NCBI RefSeq assembly: GCF_042646385.1
Contig: NZ_JBHRTO010000002.1
Span: 744,001-808,000 of the forward strand
Origin: Cypionkella sinensis
GTDB taxonomy: Bacteria > Pseudomonadota > Alphaproteobacteria > Rhodobacterales > Rhodobacteraceae
Reading direction: 5' to 3'
DNA length: 64,000 nt
Position 1 is the first letter of the stretch; each line of letters starts with the position of its first letter. Below, one piece after another: positions 17,182 to 25,238 of the stretch. Below the pieces are notes generated by a model, which was not told the DNA's origin, ran no database searches, and was given only the letters and a program-made list of their open reading frames with translations. Position numbers and translations under genes: made by a program.

Positions 17182-17643
17182 ATGATCCACTTCACCCCAA
17201 TCCCCACCGCAATCGCCCGCGCCTATCAATCCGGCGCCCCCGACGCCAACGGTCAGACGCCCGAGCGGCATATCTCGGATGGCCCCGGCACCCCGTGCCG
17301 CCATTGCCTGCAAAACATCCCCAAGGGCGCGGCCATGTTGATCCTCGCGCACCGCCCCTTCCCCAGCCCGCAGCCCTATGCCGAACTTGGCCCGATCTTC
17401 CTCTGCGCCGATCCATGCGAGGCGGGTGGCGGCGCGGAACTCCCCGAAATCCTCGCCTCGCCCGAATACATCATCCGCGCCTACACGCCCGACAACCGCA
17501 TCCTTTACGGCACCGGCGCTGTCGTCCCCACCGCTACGATCCCGGCAGAGGCCGAGGCCCGCCTCAGCGATCCGCGCGTCGCCTATGTCCACATCCGTTC
17601 TGCCCGCAACAACTGCTATCAGGTGCGGATCGACCGCAGCTAA
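17182..17643 (+). CDS. DUF1203 domain protein
   Basis: 153 residues from ATG 17182 (after CAGAGGCCGCC). The sequence fits DUF1203: a CRHCLQNI pair near residue 35, the LILAHRPFP segment, GPIFLCADPC and a C-terminal YVHIRSARNNCYQVRI. The Cys pairs suggest metal binding or redox sensitivity. Function is unknown. It stands alone and ends facing a convergent gene 10 bases away. Confidence 0.85.
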   Translation: MIHFTPIPTAIARAYQSGAPDANGQTPERHISDGPGTPCRHCLQNIPKGAAMLILAHRPFPSPQPYAELGPIFLCADPCEAGGGAELPEILASPEYIIRAYTPDNRILYGTGAVVPTATIPAEAEARLSDPRVAYVHIRSARNNCYQVRIDRS

Positions 17644-17653
17644 CCTGCTGGCG

Positions 17654-18220
17654 TCAATGCAAAGTCTCGCCCCGTGCCAACATCGCCACATATTCGGCGA
17701 TCCGCTTGGCGCGGATTTCCGGGCGCTTGGCTGTGGTCAGCCGATAGTAGATCGCGTAACGATTGCGCCCGTTCAGCCCCTCATATTCGTCGCGTGCCGC
17801 CTGCGGCCCTTCGGCCAGCGCTAGCAAAAAATCCTCTGGCATTTCTGCGGTCCGGCTGCCCGCATAGGCGCTTTCCCAGCGGCCATTGGCTTGGGCGACC
17901 GCCACATGCGCCAGCCCCGCAGGCCGCATCCGACCCTCGGCGATCAGTTTTTCCGCATGGGCACGGTTTGTCCGGCTCCACGCTGATCCCGGCTTGCGCG
18001 GGGTAAAGCGCTGCGCCCATTCGGTTTCCGAAACAGATTTCTTCACGCCGTCAATCCAGCCCCAAGCCAGCGCCTCGATCACCGCCTGCCCCCAATCAAT
18101 TGACGGAATGCCCGAGCTTTTCTTGTAAATCCGCAGCCAAACCTCGGTGGAACTGGCGTGATGATCGGCCAGCCAAGCCGCCCAATCTTCCGGCGTGGCA
18201 AATGCAATGGCATCAATCAT
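17654..18220 (-). CDS. YdeI/OmpD-associated family protein
   Basis: 188 residues. The family motifs are present: EVWLRIYKKSSG, ALAWGWIDGVKK, RFTPRKPGSAWS and AYAGSRTAEMPEDF. These proteins were linked to bacteriocin or antimicrobial peptide tolerance in enterobacteria, but the biochemical role is not established. The start overlaps the stop of the upstream YjbR gene by 8 bases, so the two form a small operon. Confidence 0.9.
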   Translation of the reverse strand: MIDAIAFATPEDWAAWLADHHASSTEVWLRIYKKSSGIPSIDWGQAVIEALAWGWIDGVKKSVSETEWAQRFTPRKPGSAWSRTNRAHAEKLIAEGRMRPAGLAHVAVAQANGRWESAYAGSRTAEMPEDFLLALAEGPQAARDEYEGLNGRNRYAIYYRLTTAKRPEIRAKRIAEYVAMLARGETLH

Positions 18221-18575
18221 GGCGTGCGTCCCAATCCTTCAAAAACCGCTTGGGTGCTGCATCGCGCCACTGCTGCACCAACCGCGCGCGTGCCCAAGCC
18301 GGCTCAATCCGCCCGGCGCGCACCAGAACCAGATGATACGGCGCATAATGCGGATGCAGAAAGAACGTCTCAGGGTCCGCCGCCATCAACATTTCGCGCT
18401 CATCGAGCGAGGCTTTGAACACCGCACCATCCTCGTAATACGACCAATAACACCACATCTTGCCAAAGGCCTTCAGCGCCTCATGCCCCCAAGGCGTCGC
18501 ATGGGTGATTTCCGGCAAGCCCAGTGCCAAAGCAAAAGCCTTCAACTCTGCCCAATCCCGGATCACCTTGGTCAT
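18213..18575 (-). CDS. MmcQ/YjbR family protein
   Basis: 120 residues, the normal length. Characteristic segments are WGHEALKAFGKMWCYW and EREMLMAADPETFFLHPHY. YjbR has a CyaY-like fold with double-helix DNA-binding surface features; the cellular function is not known. It overlaps the following YdeI-family gene. Confidence 0.9.
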   Translation of the reverse strand: MTKVIRDWAELKAFALALGLPEITHATPWGHEALKAFGKMWCYWSYYEDGAVFKASLDEREMLMAADPETFFLHPHYAPYHLVLVRAGRIEPAWARARLVQQWRDAAPKRFLKDWDARHD

Positions 18576-18601
18576 CCTCTCTGCCCAAATATCCTCGGGG
18601 T

Positions 18602-18681
18602 CTGGGGGGCGAGCCCCCCAGCCTTAACCTGCACACCGCCTATCAACAGCCAAGGGGGCCTGGGGGTTGGTAAACCCCCAG
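18602..18681. repeat. Two G-rich hairpins between yjbR-like gene and polA
   Basis: CTGGGGGG / CCCCCCAG (18602-18609 and 18614-18621) and CTGGGGGTT / AACCCCCAG (18660-18668 and 18673-18681). The second is nearly the hairpin at 14090-14110. The first follows a diverged core (GCCCAAATATCCTCGGGG). They lie at the polA 3' end and may stop its transcription. Confidence 0.7.
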
Positions 18682-18690
18682 CCGTCAAGG

Positions 18691-21486
18691 CTAATGCGCC
18701 GCAGCCCAGGTCGCCCCCACGCCCGCCTCGACCGTCAGCGGCACCTTCAGATGCACGGCAGGATGCGAGGCCCCCTCCATCACATCCTTGGCGACCTTGA
18801 TCAGCGCCTCGACAGCGGCTTCCTCGACCTCGAACAGCAATTCATCATGCACCTGCAACAGCATCTTCGCGGGCAGGTCTGCAATCGCCGCCGGCATACG
18901 GATCATCGCACGCCGGATCACATCGGCGGCGGTGCCTTGGATCGGCGCGTTGATCGCCGCCCGCTTGGCAAAGCCCGCGCCCGGCCCTTTGGCGTTGATC
19001 TCGGGAGTATGGATCTTGCGGCCGAACAGGGTCTGCACAAAGCCATTCTTCTGCGCGAAGGCCACGGTATCCGACATGTATTCCTTGATGCCGGGAAACC
19101 GCTCGAAATAGCGGTCAATGAAGCCCTGCGCTTCGGCGCGCGGAATCCGCAAGTTCCGCGCCAGACCAAAGCCGGAAATCCCGTAGATCACCCCAAAGTT
19201 GATCGCCTTGGCACGGCGGCGGATATCGCTGGTCATCTCGGCCAGCGGCACGTTGAACATCTCACTCGCGGTCAGCGCGTGAATATCAATGCCATCCTTG
19301 AACGCCTGTTGCAGCGACGGAATTTCCGCCACATGCGCCAGAATCCGCAACTCGATCTGGCTATAGTCCAGCGACACCAAGACCTTGCCCTTCGGCGCCA
19401 CAAACGCCTCACGAATCCGCCGCCCCTCCTCGGACCGGATCGGGATGTTCTGCAGGTTCGGGTCGGTCGAGGCCAAGCGCCCCGTCACCGCCCCGGTGAT
19501 CGAATAGCTGGTATGCACCCGGCCCGTGTCGGGGTTGATGTGGTCCTGCAAGGCATCAGTATAGGTCGATTTCAGCTTGGATAGCTGCCGCCAATCCAGC
19601 ACCAACCCCGGCAGCTTGTGCTCGGTCGCCAGATCCTCCAACACATCCGCCCCGGTGGCATAGGCCCCGGTCTTGCCCTTCTCGCCGCCGGGCAAAGCCA
19701 ACTTGTCGAACAGGATTTCGCCCAATTGCTTGGGGCTGCCCACATTGAACGGCACCCCGGCCACCTCTTGAATCTCGGCCTCCAACCCCGCCATCTTTTG
19801 CGCGAAGGCGTTCGACATGCGGGAAAGCGTATCGCGGTCCACCTGCACGCCCGCCATCTCCATCCGCGCCAAGACCGGCACCAAGGGCCGCTCCAGCGTT
19901 TCATACACCGTCGTTACCCGCGCCCGATGCAGTTGCGGCTTGAACAACTGCCACAGCCGCAGCGTCACATCGGCATCCTCGGCGGCATATTTCACCGCAT
20001 CGTCGATCCCCACCCGATCAAAGGTGATCTGCGCCTTGCCCGACCCGAGCAGGCTTTTGATCGGGATGCAGGTATGGCCGAGGTATTTCTCGGACAAAGC
20101 ATCCATGCCATGCCCGTTCAGCCCGGCCTGCATCGCCGAAGACATCAGCATCGTGTCGTCCAGCGGCGCAATCTCCACCCCATACCGCGCGAAAATCTTC
20201 CAGTCATATTTCATGTTCTGGCCGATCTTCAGGATCGCCGCATCCTCCAGCACCGGCTTCAGCGCCGCCAGCACGTCATCGAGCGGCAACTGACCCGCCA
20301 CAAGTTCTGATGACCCGAACAGATCGCCGCCGCCCTGCTTATGCCCCAGCGGAATGTAGGCCGCTTGGCCTGCATCGACGCACAGCGAAATCCCCACCAG
20401 TTCGGCCAGCATCTCGTTCAGGCTGGTGGTTTCGGTATCCACCGCCACATGCCCCACCTCGGTGATCCGCGCGATCCAGCGATCAAGCGCGGCCATCGTG
20501 TCGATCTTCTCATAGCCCGCCACATCGAACGGCAGTTGCTCGGCCTGTGGCGCATCCTCGGCTTCGGGCACATTGACCGCCGCAGCCACCGGAGCCGCCA
20601 CTTTCAGCCGTTCTGACACGCGCTTGGTCAGCGTGGTGAATTCCATCTCGTGCAGGAAAGCCATCACCGGCTCGGCCTCGACCGGCTTCACCTCCAGCGC
20701 GTCAAGGCTGACATCCAGCGGCATGTCATCGTCCAGTTGCACCAAGCGCTTTGAGATGCGGATCAATTCGGCATTGTCCACCAAAGCCTCGCGCCGCTTG
20801 GGTTGCTTGATCTCGCCCGCCCGCGCCAGCAGAGTTTCCAGATCGCCATATTCCTCGATCAGCAGCGCCGCCGTCTTGATGCCGATCCCCGGCGCGCCCG
20901 GCACGTTATCGACCGAATCCCCGGCCAAAGCCTGCACATCAACCACGCGGTTCGGCTTGACGCCGAATTTCTCAATCACCTCGTCCACGCCAAGGCGCTT
21001 GTTTTTCATCGGATCGAGCATGTCGACGCCATCGCCGACCAACTGCATCAGATCCTTGTCCGAGGAAATGATCGTCACCGTGCCCCCGGCTTCCCGCGCG
21101 CGGCGGGCGAAGGTGGCGATGATATCGTCGGCCTCATAGCCGTCCTGCTCGATACAGGCGACGTTGAAAGCGGTGGTGGCCTTGCGGGTGTAGATGAACT
21201 GCGGCCGCAAATCCTCGGGCAATTCCGGGCGGTTGGCCTTGTATTGATCGTAGATTGCATTGCGGAAGGTGATCGAGCCTGCGTCGAAAATCACCGCCAG
21301 ATGGGTGGGCGCGGTTTCCTTGCGGGTGGCGGTCAACTCGCTCCACAGCAAGTTGCAGAACCCCGCCACAGCGCCCACTGGCATGCCATCGGATTTGCGC
21401 GTCAGCGGTGGCAGCGCGTGATAGGCACGGAAGATGAAGGCCGAGCCGTCGATCAGATGCAGGTGATTGCCCTTGCCGAATGCCAT
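18691..21486 (-). CDS. polA: DNA polymerase I
   Basis: 931 residues, full length. Residues about 1-290 are the 5' nuclease (HLIDGSAFIFRAYHALPP; GDSVDNVPGAPGIG). Residues about 330-500 are the 3'-5' exonuclease with VDTETTSLNEM, keeping the DxE metal pair. The polymerase domain has motif A SLDYSQIELRI, motif B RRRAKAINFGVIYG and motif C LLQVHDELLFEV. It processes Okazaki fragments and fills repair gaps. All three activities look intact. The leader is unusual: a cluster of strong hairpins lies 130-220 bases upstream. Confidence 0.98.
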   Translation of the reverse strand: MAFGKGNHLHLIDGSAFIFRAYHALPPLTRKSDGMPVGAVAGFCNLLWSELTATRKETAPTHLAVIFDAGSITFRNAIYDQYKANRPELPEDLRPQFIYTRKATTAFNVACIEQDGYEADDIIATFARRAREAGGTVTIISSDKDLMQLVGDGVDMLDPMKNKRLGVDEVIEKFGVKPNRVVDVQALAGDSVDNVPGAPGIGIKTAALLIEEYGDLETLLARAGEIKQPKRREALVDNAELIRISKRLVQLDDDMPLDVSLDALEVKPVEAEPVMAFLHEMEFTTLTKRVSERLKVAAPVAAAVNVPEAEDAPQAEQLPFDVAGYEKIDTMAALDRWIARITEVGHVAVDTETTSLNEMLAELVGISLCVDAGQAAYIPLGHKQGGGDLFGSSELVAGQLPLDDVLAALKPVLEDAAILKIGQNMKYDWKIFARYGVEIAPLDDTMLMSSAMQAGLNGHGMDALSEKYLGHTCIPIKSLLGSGKAQITFDRVGIDDAVKYAAEDADVTLRLWQLFKPQLHRARVTTVYETLERPLVPVLARMEMAGVQVDRDTLSRMSNAFAQKMAGLEAEIQEVAGVPFNVGSPKQLGEILFDKLALPGGEKGKTGAYATGADVLEDLATEHKLPGLVLDWRQLSKLKSTYTDALQDHINPDTGRVHTSYSITGAVTGRLASTDPNLQNIPIRSEEGRRIREAFVAPKGKVLVSLDYSQIELRILAHVAEIPSLQQAFKDGIDIHALTASEMFNVPLAEMTSDIRRRAKAINFGVIYGISGFGLARNLRIPRAEAQGFIDRYFERFPGIKEYMSDTVAFAQKNGFVQTLFGRKIHTPEINAKGPGAGFAKRAAINAPIQGTAADVIRRAMIRMPAAIADLPAKMLLQVHDELLFEVEEAAVEALIKVAKDVMEGASHPAVHLKVPLTVEAGVGATWAAAH

Positions 21487-21614
21487 GATCGTCGTGCCCC
21501 TCTACTGCTACCAGCGGCCAGTATTGCCATGAAGCGGCGGGGCGATCCAGCCTAGATGCCAGCGCGTCCACATCGGATGTGTCCAAGGGATAAGTCGAGC
21601 AACGTTTGCAATCT

Positions 21615-21703
21615 GGCAGATTTGTCCCGCGACAAATCTGCCCGCGCCTGCCTGCCCCCGGCAGGCGCGTTACCGCGCCCGCCAGTCAGGCGCGGGCAGA
21701 TTT
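21615..21703. repeat. Nested, mutually exclusive inverted repeats upstream of polA
   Basis: Hairpin 1: GGCAGATTTGTC / GACAAATCTGCC (21615-21626, 21631-21642), perfect 12 bp. Hairpin 2: CGCGCCTGCC / GGCAGGCGCG (21643-21652, 21660-21669), perfect 10 bp. Hairpin 3: CCGCGCC / GGCGCGG (21673-21679, 21689-21695). An outer perfect 17-bp repeat pairs 21634-21650 with 21687-21703 and shares bases with hairpins 1, 2 and 3, so only one set can form at a time. Confidence 0.8.
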
Positions 21704-21769
21704 CCATGCCTCAGAGTGCGGCCCCACTCCCCTTGCGCAACGGCCTTCAGCCTTTTGTGCAATTCGCCG

Positions 21770-21793
21770 AAAAACTCTGCCCCGCAGAGTTTT
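21770..21793 (-). terminator. Rho-independent terminator of the DUF2459 gene
   Basis: On the minus strand AAAACTCTGC - GGG - GCAGAGTTTT is a perfect 10-bp stem running into TTTTT. It starts 28 bases after the stop of the DUF2459 gene. Confidence 0.8.
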
Positions 21794-21821
21794 CTCTCGG
21801 CTCAGCCGCGCGTTTCAACTT

Positions 21822-22496
21822 TCACCCCACATGCCAACGCAGCGCCATCTCCACCGCCTGCGGCGTCGGCGTCCATATCCCGAACGGCACGCCAGCGTCG
21901 CGCAACACCTCACCCAGCCAGGCATTGCAGGGATGGAAGATGTTGAAGTGCCCCTTCGCCTCGAAAAAGGCATCGTGGTCGTTGAAATGCGCCGCCAAGG
22001 GCAGCGCCGCCCCGGTCTGATCGCGCTGAAAATCCGCCGCCAACCGCGCCAGCAAGGCGGCATATTGCGGCTCGGACAAAGTCAGATACTGGATGCCATC
22101 GACACCCGAGACATCCCCCGCCACATCCAGATGCAGCACCGCCTGATCGCCAGTGATCGCGGTGAAAACGGCCCCCGGCTTCATATCGGCATAGCTGCCC
22201 GCCGAGGTGTAAAACGCCTGCGACCCCCAGCCCACCAACAGCCATTCCGCCTGCGGTGCCGAAATGGGCACGCCTGCGCCTTCGGCAAAACCAAACTGCG
22301 CCCGCACCTCGGGCGACATCGGCAACAGGAAATCATAGTGGATGGGTGCCCGCGCCAGACCAATCAGCACATCGGTGCCGGCGGCCAAATCCGCATGTTT
22401 GCCGGTGATAGCGGCCCCGACAAAACCCGCCGCGACATACACCAGCGGCAGGCAGATGACAGCGGTGATCGCCCGCAGCAAAATCCGGGCGCGCAA
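21822..22496 (-). CDS. DUF2459 / TIGR02117 family membrane-associated protein
   Basis: 224 residues. A hydrophobic N-terminal segment (about 8-32) is a signal anchor. The soluble part has the family segments HYDFLLPM, WGSQAFYT, HFNDHDAFFEAKGHFNIFHPCNAWLGE. The conserved His, Asp and Cys in the last segment hint at a hydrolase-like site, but the family has no established function. It may be co-transcribed with the zinc-finger gene 11 bases upstream. Confidence 0.85.
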   Translation of the reverse strand: MRARILLRAITAVICLPLVYVAAGFVGAAITGKHADLAAGTDVLIGLARAPIHYDFLLPMSPEVRAQFGFAEGAGVPISAPQAEWLLVGWGSQAFYTSAGSYADMKPGAVFTAITGDQAVLHLDVAGDVSGVDGIQYLTLSEPQYAALLARLAADFQRDQTGAALPLAAHFNDHDAFFEAKGHFNIFHPCNAWLGEVLRDAGVPFGIWTPTPQAVEMALRWHVG

Positions 22497-22507
22497 AGGC
22501 TCAGGCC

Positions 22508-22693
22508 TTAGTGATCGTCATGAGCATGGGCGCGGTCGATCTCAAAGCGTTTGTCGCAATAGCCGCATTCGACAAAGCCGGTATCCTCGGGGATGGTCAG
22601 CCAGACACGCGGATGCCCCAATGCACCCTCACCACCGTCGCAGGCGATTTTCCAATGGGTGACAACTTGCGTTTCCGGGGCTTTGATCGACAT
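22508..22693 (-). CDS. Zinc-finger domain protein (zf-CHCC, NDUFS6-like)
   Basis: 61 residues from the ATG at 22693. It contains CDGGEGALGHPRVWLTI and FVECGYCDKRFEI, giving C-H-C-C metal ligands, followed by a His/Asp tail (RAHAHDDH). Homologous to the zinc-binding core of mitochondrial complex I subunit NDUFS6/13 kDa; a role in complex I assembly is plausible. Longer in-frame starts run through the hairpin repeat and are unlikely. Confidence 0.88.
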   Translation of the reverse strand: MSIKAPETQVVTHWKIACDGGEGALGHPRVWLTIPEDTGFVECGYCDKRFEIDRAHAHDDH

Positions 22694-22798
22694 GGCGCGT
22701 CCTGAAATAAGGTCGGGGGCTTTGGGTTGGCGGCATTGTAACCGCTGTGGCCCCACGGGCAAGGGCTGCGTGGGTTGAAACTGCGGAACGCTCCGCGG

Positions 22799-22853
22799 GG
22801 AGTATTTTTGCCAAGATGAAGCGCAAAGGCCTTCACATTGGCCCAAATACTCC
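22799..22853. repeat. Interspersed element, imperfect inverted pair
   Basis: Left arm 22799-22821 (GGAGTATTTTTGCCAAGATG then AAG) and right arm 22831-22853 (starting CTTCACATTGGCCCAAATAC). It is the same arrangement as 4213-4269 but with several mismatches between arms. Confidence 0.75.
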
Positions 22854-22941
22854 CGCCGGAGGCTTCGACGCTGATGCCGGGCGCAGGTTAACAGCCATTA
22901 ACCATACCAGCGTTCGCCACAATGTTTCCCTTATAAAACAA

Positions 22942-22960
22942 TGGTCCCGAGTTGGGACCA
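22942..22960. promoter_or_regulatory. Operator-like dyad at the predicted lolA transcript start
   Basis: Perfect 7-base inverted repeat TGGTCCC - GAGTT - GGGACCA, 5 bases after a TATAAA box (22932-22937). A dyad here would cover the transcription start. Regulator unknown; it could also be an RNA hairpin at the 5' end. Confidence 0.4.
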
Positions 22961-23043
22961 GTCACAAAGCCGCTCTCGGCACCTCTCCGCCAAGTGAATG
23001 CAAAGGGGGTGCAGGCGGGGGCGGGCTGGCCTATATAGGGGGG

Positions 23044-23652
23044 ATGAAAAAGCTTCGCCTCCTCCTCGCCCCGCTCGCCCTGATGGCTTTGGTTGCCCCT
23101 GCCTGGGCCGATAAAATCTCGCTGAACGATTTGTCGGCCTATCTCAACAGCCTTGGCACCGTTGAGACCGAGTTCACCCAAGTGAACGCCGACGGCTCTA
23201 TCGCCACCGGCAAGCTGATCATCAAGCGCCCCGGCCGGGTGCGGTTTGAATACGCCCCGCCCGATAAATCGCTGGTGCTTGCCTCGAGCGGCAACGTGGC
23301 GATTTTCGATGCCAAGTCCAACCAGGCGCCCGAGCAATACCCGCTGAAGCGCACGCCGCTGAACCTGATCCTTGCCGCCAACGTCAACCTTGGCAGCGCC
23401 AAGACCGTGGTTTCCCACACCGAGGAAAAGAACACCACGCAGGTGGTGGCCCAAGACCCGCAGCACCCCGAATACGGCCAGATCGCGCTGGTGTTCACCG
23501 CCAAACCAACCACGCTGCGGCAATGGGTGATCACCGATGATCTGGGTCAGCAAACCACGGTGATCCTGGGTGATCTGAGAACCGGCGGCAATTACAGCGC
23601 CAGCTTGTTCAACATCACCGACGAGATCGAGCGCCGCGGCGGCAGTCGATGA
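23044..23652 (+). CDS. lolA: Outer-membrane lipoprotein carrier LolA
   Basis: 202 residues. Signal peptide residues 1-22 (MKKLRLLLAPLALMALVAPA, WADK cleavage). Mature protein has LolA features: TVETEFTQVNADGS, IIKRPGRVRFEYAPPDK, LVLASSGNVAIFDAKSNQ. The periplasmic chaperone shuttles lipoproteins from LolCDE to the outer membrane. Start ATG 23044 follows GGGGGG. Ends 13 bases before the stop of a convergent lipoprotein gene. Confidence 0.93.
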   Translation: MKKLRLLLAPLALMALVAPAWADKISLNDLSAYLNSLGTVETEFTQVNADGSIATGKLIIKRPGRVRFEYAPPDKSLVLASSGNVAIFDAKSNQAPEQYPLKRTPLNLILAANVNLGSAKTVVSHTEEKNTTQVVAQDPQHPEYGQIALVFTAKPTTLRQWVITDDLGQQTTVILGDLRTGGNYSASLFNITDEIERRGGSR

Positions 23653-23665
23653 TCAAGGTCGCTGA

Positions 23666-24244
23666 TCAGCGACAATATTCCAACTGGCCGCGATACATCT
23701 CTGACCGCCGCCCGATCGCGGCGGCGACATCCACCAGCCATGGCTTTTCGAGATAGGACTGATTGGCATAGCCGGTGCGACCCTCGTGATAGGCCAGATA
23801 CTGCGCCTCGGCATCGTTCAGCGAAATGCCCAGACGCTCACTGCTCTGGCTCATATACCAGCCCATGAAATCGGTGGCATCGCTGATCCGGTCACGCTTG
23901 GCACCGCGGCGACGCTGTTCTTTCTGATACTCATCCCAAGTGCCATCCAGCGCCTGACTGTAGCCATAGGCCGAGGATTGCCGCCCCATCGGGATCACCC
24001 CCAGCGCAAACTGATGCGGGGTGCGGGCGTTGCCGATGAATTTCGATTCCTGATAGATCGCGGCCATCTGCACATGCACCGGCACGCCCCATTTCCGCTC
24101 GGTCGCGCGCATCGCGCTGAAATAGGCCGGACGCTGCCGCACAATAGCGCAGGCGTCATCCATGTTTTTAGGCGCCGTCGAGTTTCCACCCCCGCAAGAT
24201 GCAAGGGCCAACAACAGGATCGACGCGCGGAGAAGTCTGCTCAT
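23666..24244 (-). CDS. SLT-domain lipoprotein (putative lytic transglycosylase)
   Basis: 192 residues. Lipobox LALASC places the lipidated cysteine at residue 17. The domain is lysozyme-like: VQMAAIYQESKFIGNARTP with E66 as the likely catalytic glutamate, SAYGYSQALDGTWDEY and YHEGRTGYAN. It would cleave peptidoglycan glycan strands from the periplasmic side of a membrane. Substrate context is not shown by neighbours. Confidence 0.9.
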   Translation of the reverse strand: MSRLLRASILLLALASCGGGNSTAPKNMDDACAIVRQRPAYFSAMRATERKWGVPVHVQMAAIYQESKFIGNARTPHQFALGVIPMGRQSSAYGYSQALDGTWDEYQKEQRRRGAKRDRISDATDFMGWYMSQSSERLGISLNDAEAQYLAYHEGRTGYANQSYLEKPWLVDVAAAIGRRSEMYRGQLEYCR

Positions 24245-24486
24245 TCGCCCCTCGCGTTCTTATTTTGCCGCCAGAATACGAGAAAAATCTTGTGGATGAA
24301 ATGGGCATGTCTGCGTTTTCACATGACAATCCCGTGCAAATCGGGCTTTCGGCGGCTTTTCGGATGGGCGAGGTGCCGCTCAACTGGGCGTCTGACCAAC
24401 ACAGACTGTTTCCCCTCGGGCGTGCCTGTGGAATGGACACCGCCTGCGCAACCGATTACTAACCCTGTATGGGGAGCAAACACGCG

Positions 24487-24813
24487 ATGCTGAAGACGGC
24501 GGCCAAATATCACATCGGTCAGGTGCTTCGCCATCGCAAGCACCCATTTCGTGGCGTGGTCTTCGATGTGGATGCGATGTTTTCCAACACCGAAGAATGG
24601 TATCACGCCATCCCGGAAGATGCCCGCCCGTCGCGCGATCAGCCGTTTTATCATCTGCTGGCCGAAAACGATCAAAGCTATTACGTGGCCTATGTGTCCG
24701 AGCAAAATCTGGTGCCGGATGAAACAGGCGAGCCGATCACGCATCCCGATCTGCCGGATCTGTTCGGCGATTTTGAGAATGGCCGATATCCGCTGCAATT
24801 TCAGCTGAATTAA
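24487..24813 (+). CDS. hspQ: Heat shock protein HspQ
   Basis: 108 residues. Characteristic segments: YHIGQVLRHRKHPFRGVVFDVD and QPFYHLLAENDQSYYVAYVSEQNL. In E. coli HspQ is a hemimethylated-DNA-binding protein and Lon specificity enhancer. ATG 24487 is favoured over a start 18 bases earlier because GGGGAGCAAA lies in front of it with homologous N-terminus afterwards. No convincing heat-shock promoter was found upstream. Confidence 0.93.
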   Translation: MLKTAAKYHIGQVLRHRKHPFRGVVFDVDAMFSNTEEWYHAIPEDARPSRDQPFYHLLAENDQSYYVAYVSEQNLVPDETGEPITHPDLPDLFGDFENGRYPLQFQLN

Positions 24814-24898
24814 TTCTGCTGCCCAGTCTGGCGCTTACGTCTCGGTAACTTCTTGCGCCTAACCTGACCCCAGTTTTCCAACAAAAGGGGCCAGGCAG

Positions 24899-25234
24899 AT
24901 GGAGCTTGTGGCAGAACAACGTGGCGAAATGATTGTGGTCAGCGCCTTGGGCGACCGGATCGACGCTGCGGGGGCGATCCAGTTCAAGGATCGGATGCGC
25001 GAATTGACGCAGATGCCGTCATCGCGGGTGGTGCTGGATATGTCGCGGGTGGCATTTCTTGACAGTTCGGGCCTTGGCGCGGTGGTGGCGGTGATGAAAG
25101 CCTTGGGGCCAGAGCGCAAGCTTGAACTTTCCGGGCTGACGGCCACGGTGCAAAAGGTGTTCCGCCTGACCCGCATGGACAGTATTTTCACCATTCATGA
25201 TCACCTTCCCGACGGATTGCGGCAGGTGGGGTAG
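24899..25234 (+). CDS. STAS-domain anti-anti-sigma factor
   Basis: 111 residues, single STAS domain. The phosphorylatable serine region is VAFLDSSGLGAVVAVMKALG (about residues 51-70). Such proteins, when unphosphorylated, bind their partner kinase and free a target. The gene lies 4 bases before an RsbW/SpoIIAB-like ATPase gene, forming the classic pair. Start ATG is preceded by AGGGGCCAGGCAG. Confidence 0.93.
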   Translation: MELVAEQRGEMIVVSALGDRIDAAGAIQFKDRMRELTQMPSSRVVLDMSRVAFLDSSGLGAVVAVMKALGPERKLELSGLTATVQKVFRLTRMDSIFTIHDHLPDGLRQVG

Positions 25235-25238
25235 GTCG

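Larger units (their letters stand above)
21487..21821. other. 335-base gap with four strong hairpins
   Basis: No credible gene. It contains hairpins at 21615-21642, 21643-21669, 21673-21695 and 21771-21793 and an outer 17-base inverted repeat at 21634-21703. The promoter of polA must lie here but no clear -35/-10 pair stands out. Confidence 0.6.
22694..23043. other. 350-base divergent gap: repeat, promoter and operator-like dyad of lolA
   Basis: Contains the interspersed hairpin element (22799-22853), TTAAC repeats (22888-22904), a -10-like TATAAA (22932-22937) and the dyad TGGTCCC-5-GGGACCA (22942-22960). No coding region is apparent. Confidence 0.55.

Noticed and set aside
21606..22511. 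Plus-strand open frame across the hairpin cluster and DUF2459 gene
   Set aside because: Arg/Gln-rich, no domain, and runs through nested inverted repeats.
22888..22904. CtrA-like site TTAAC-TTAACCAT upstream of lolA
   Set aside because: The half-sites are separated by 6 bases instead of 7, so it does not fit the full consensus; only noted as TTAA-rich.
23030..23039. Palindrome CCTATATAGG just before lolA
   Set aside because: It sits at the ribosome site and is too short to claim as an operator; a second -10 box is possible but unsupported.
24245..24486. Heat-shock (RpoH) promoter for hspQ
   Set aside because: CTTG-type elements are present but no acceptable -10 partner at the right spacing was found.
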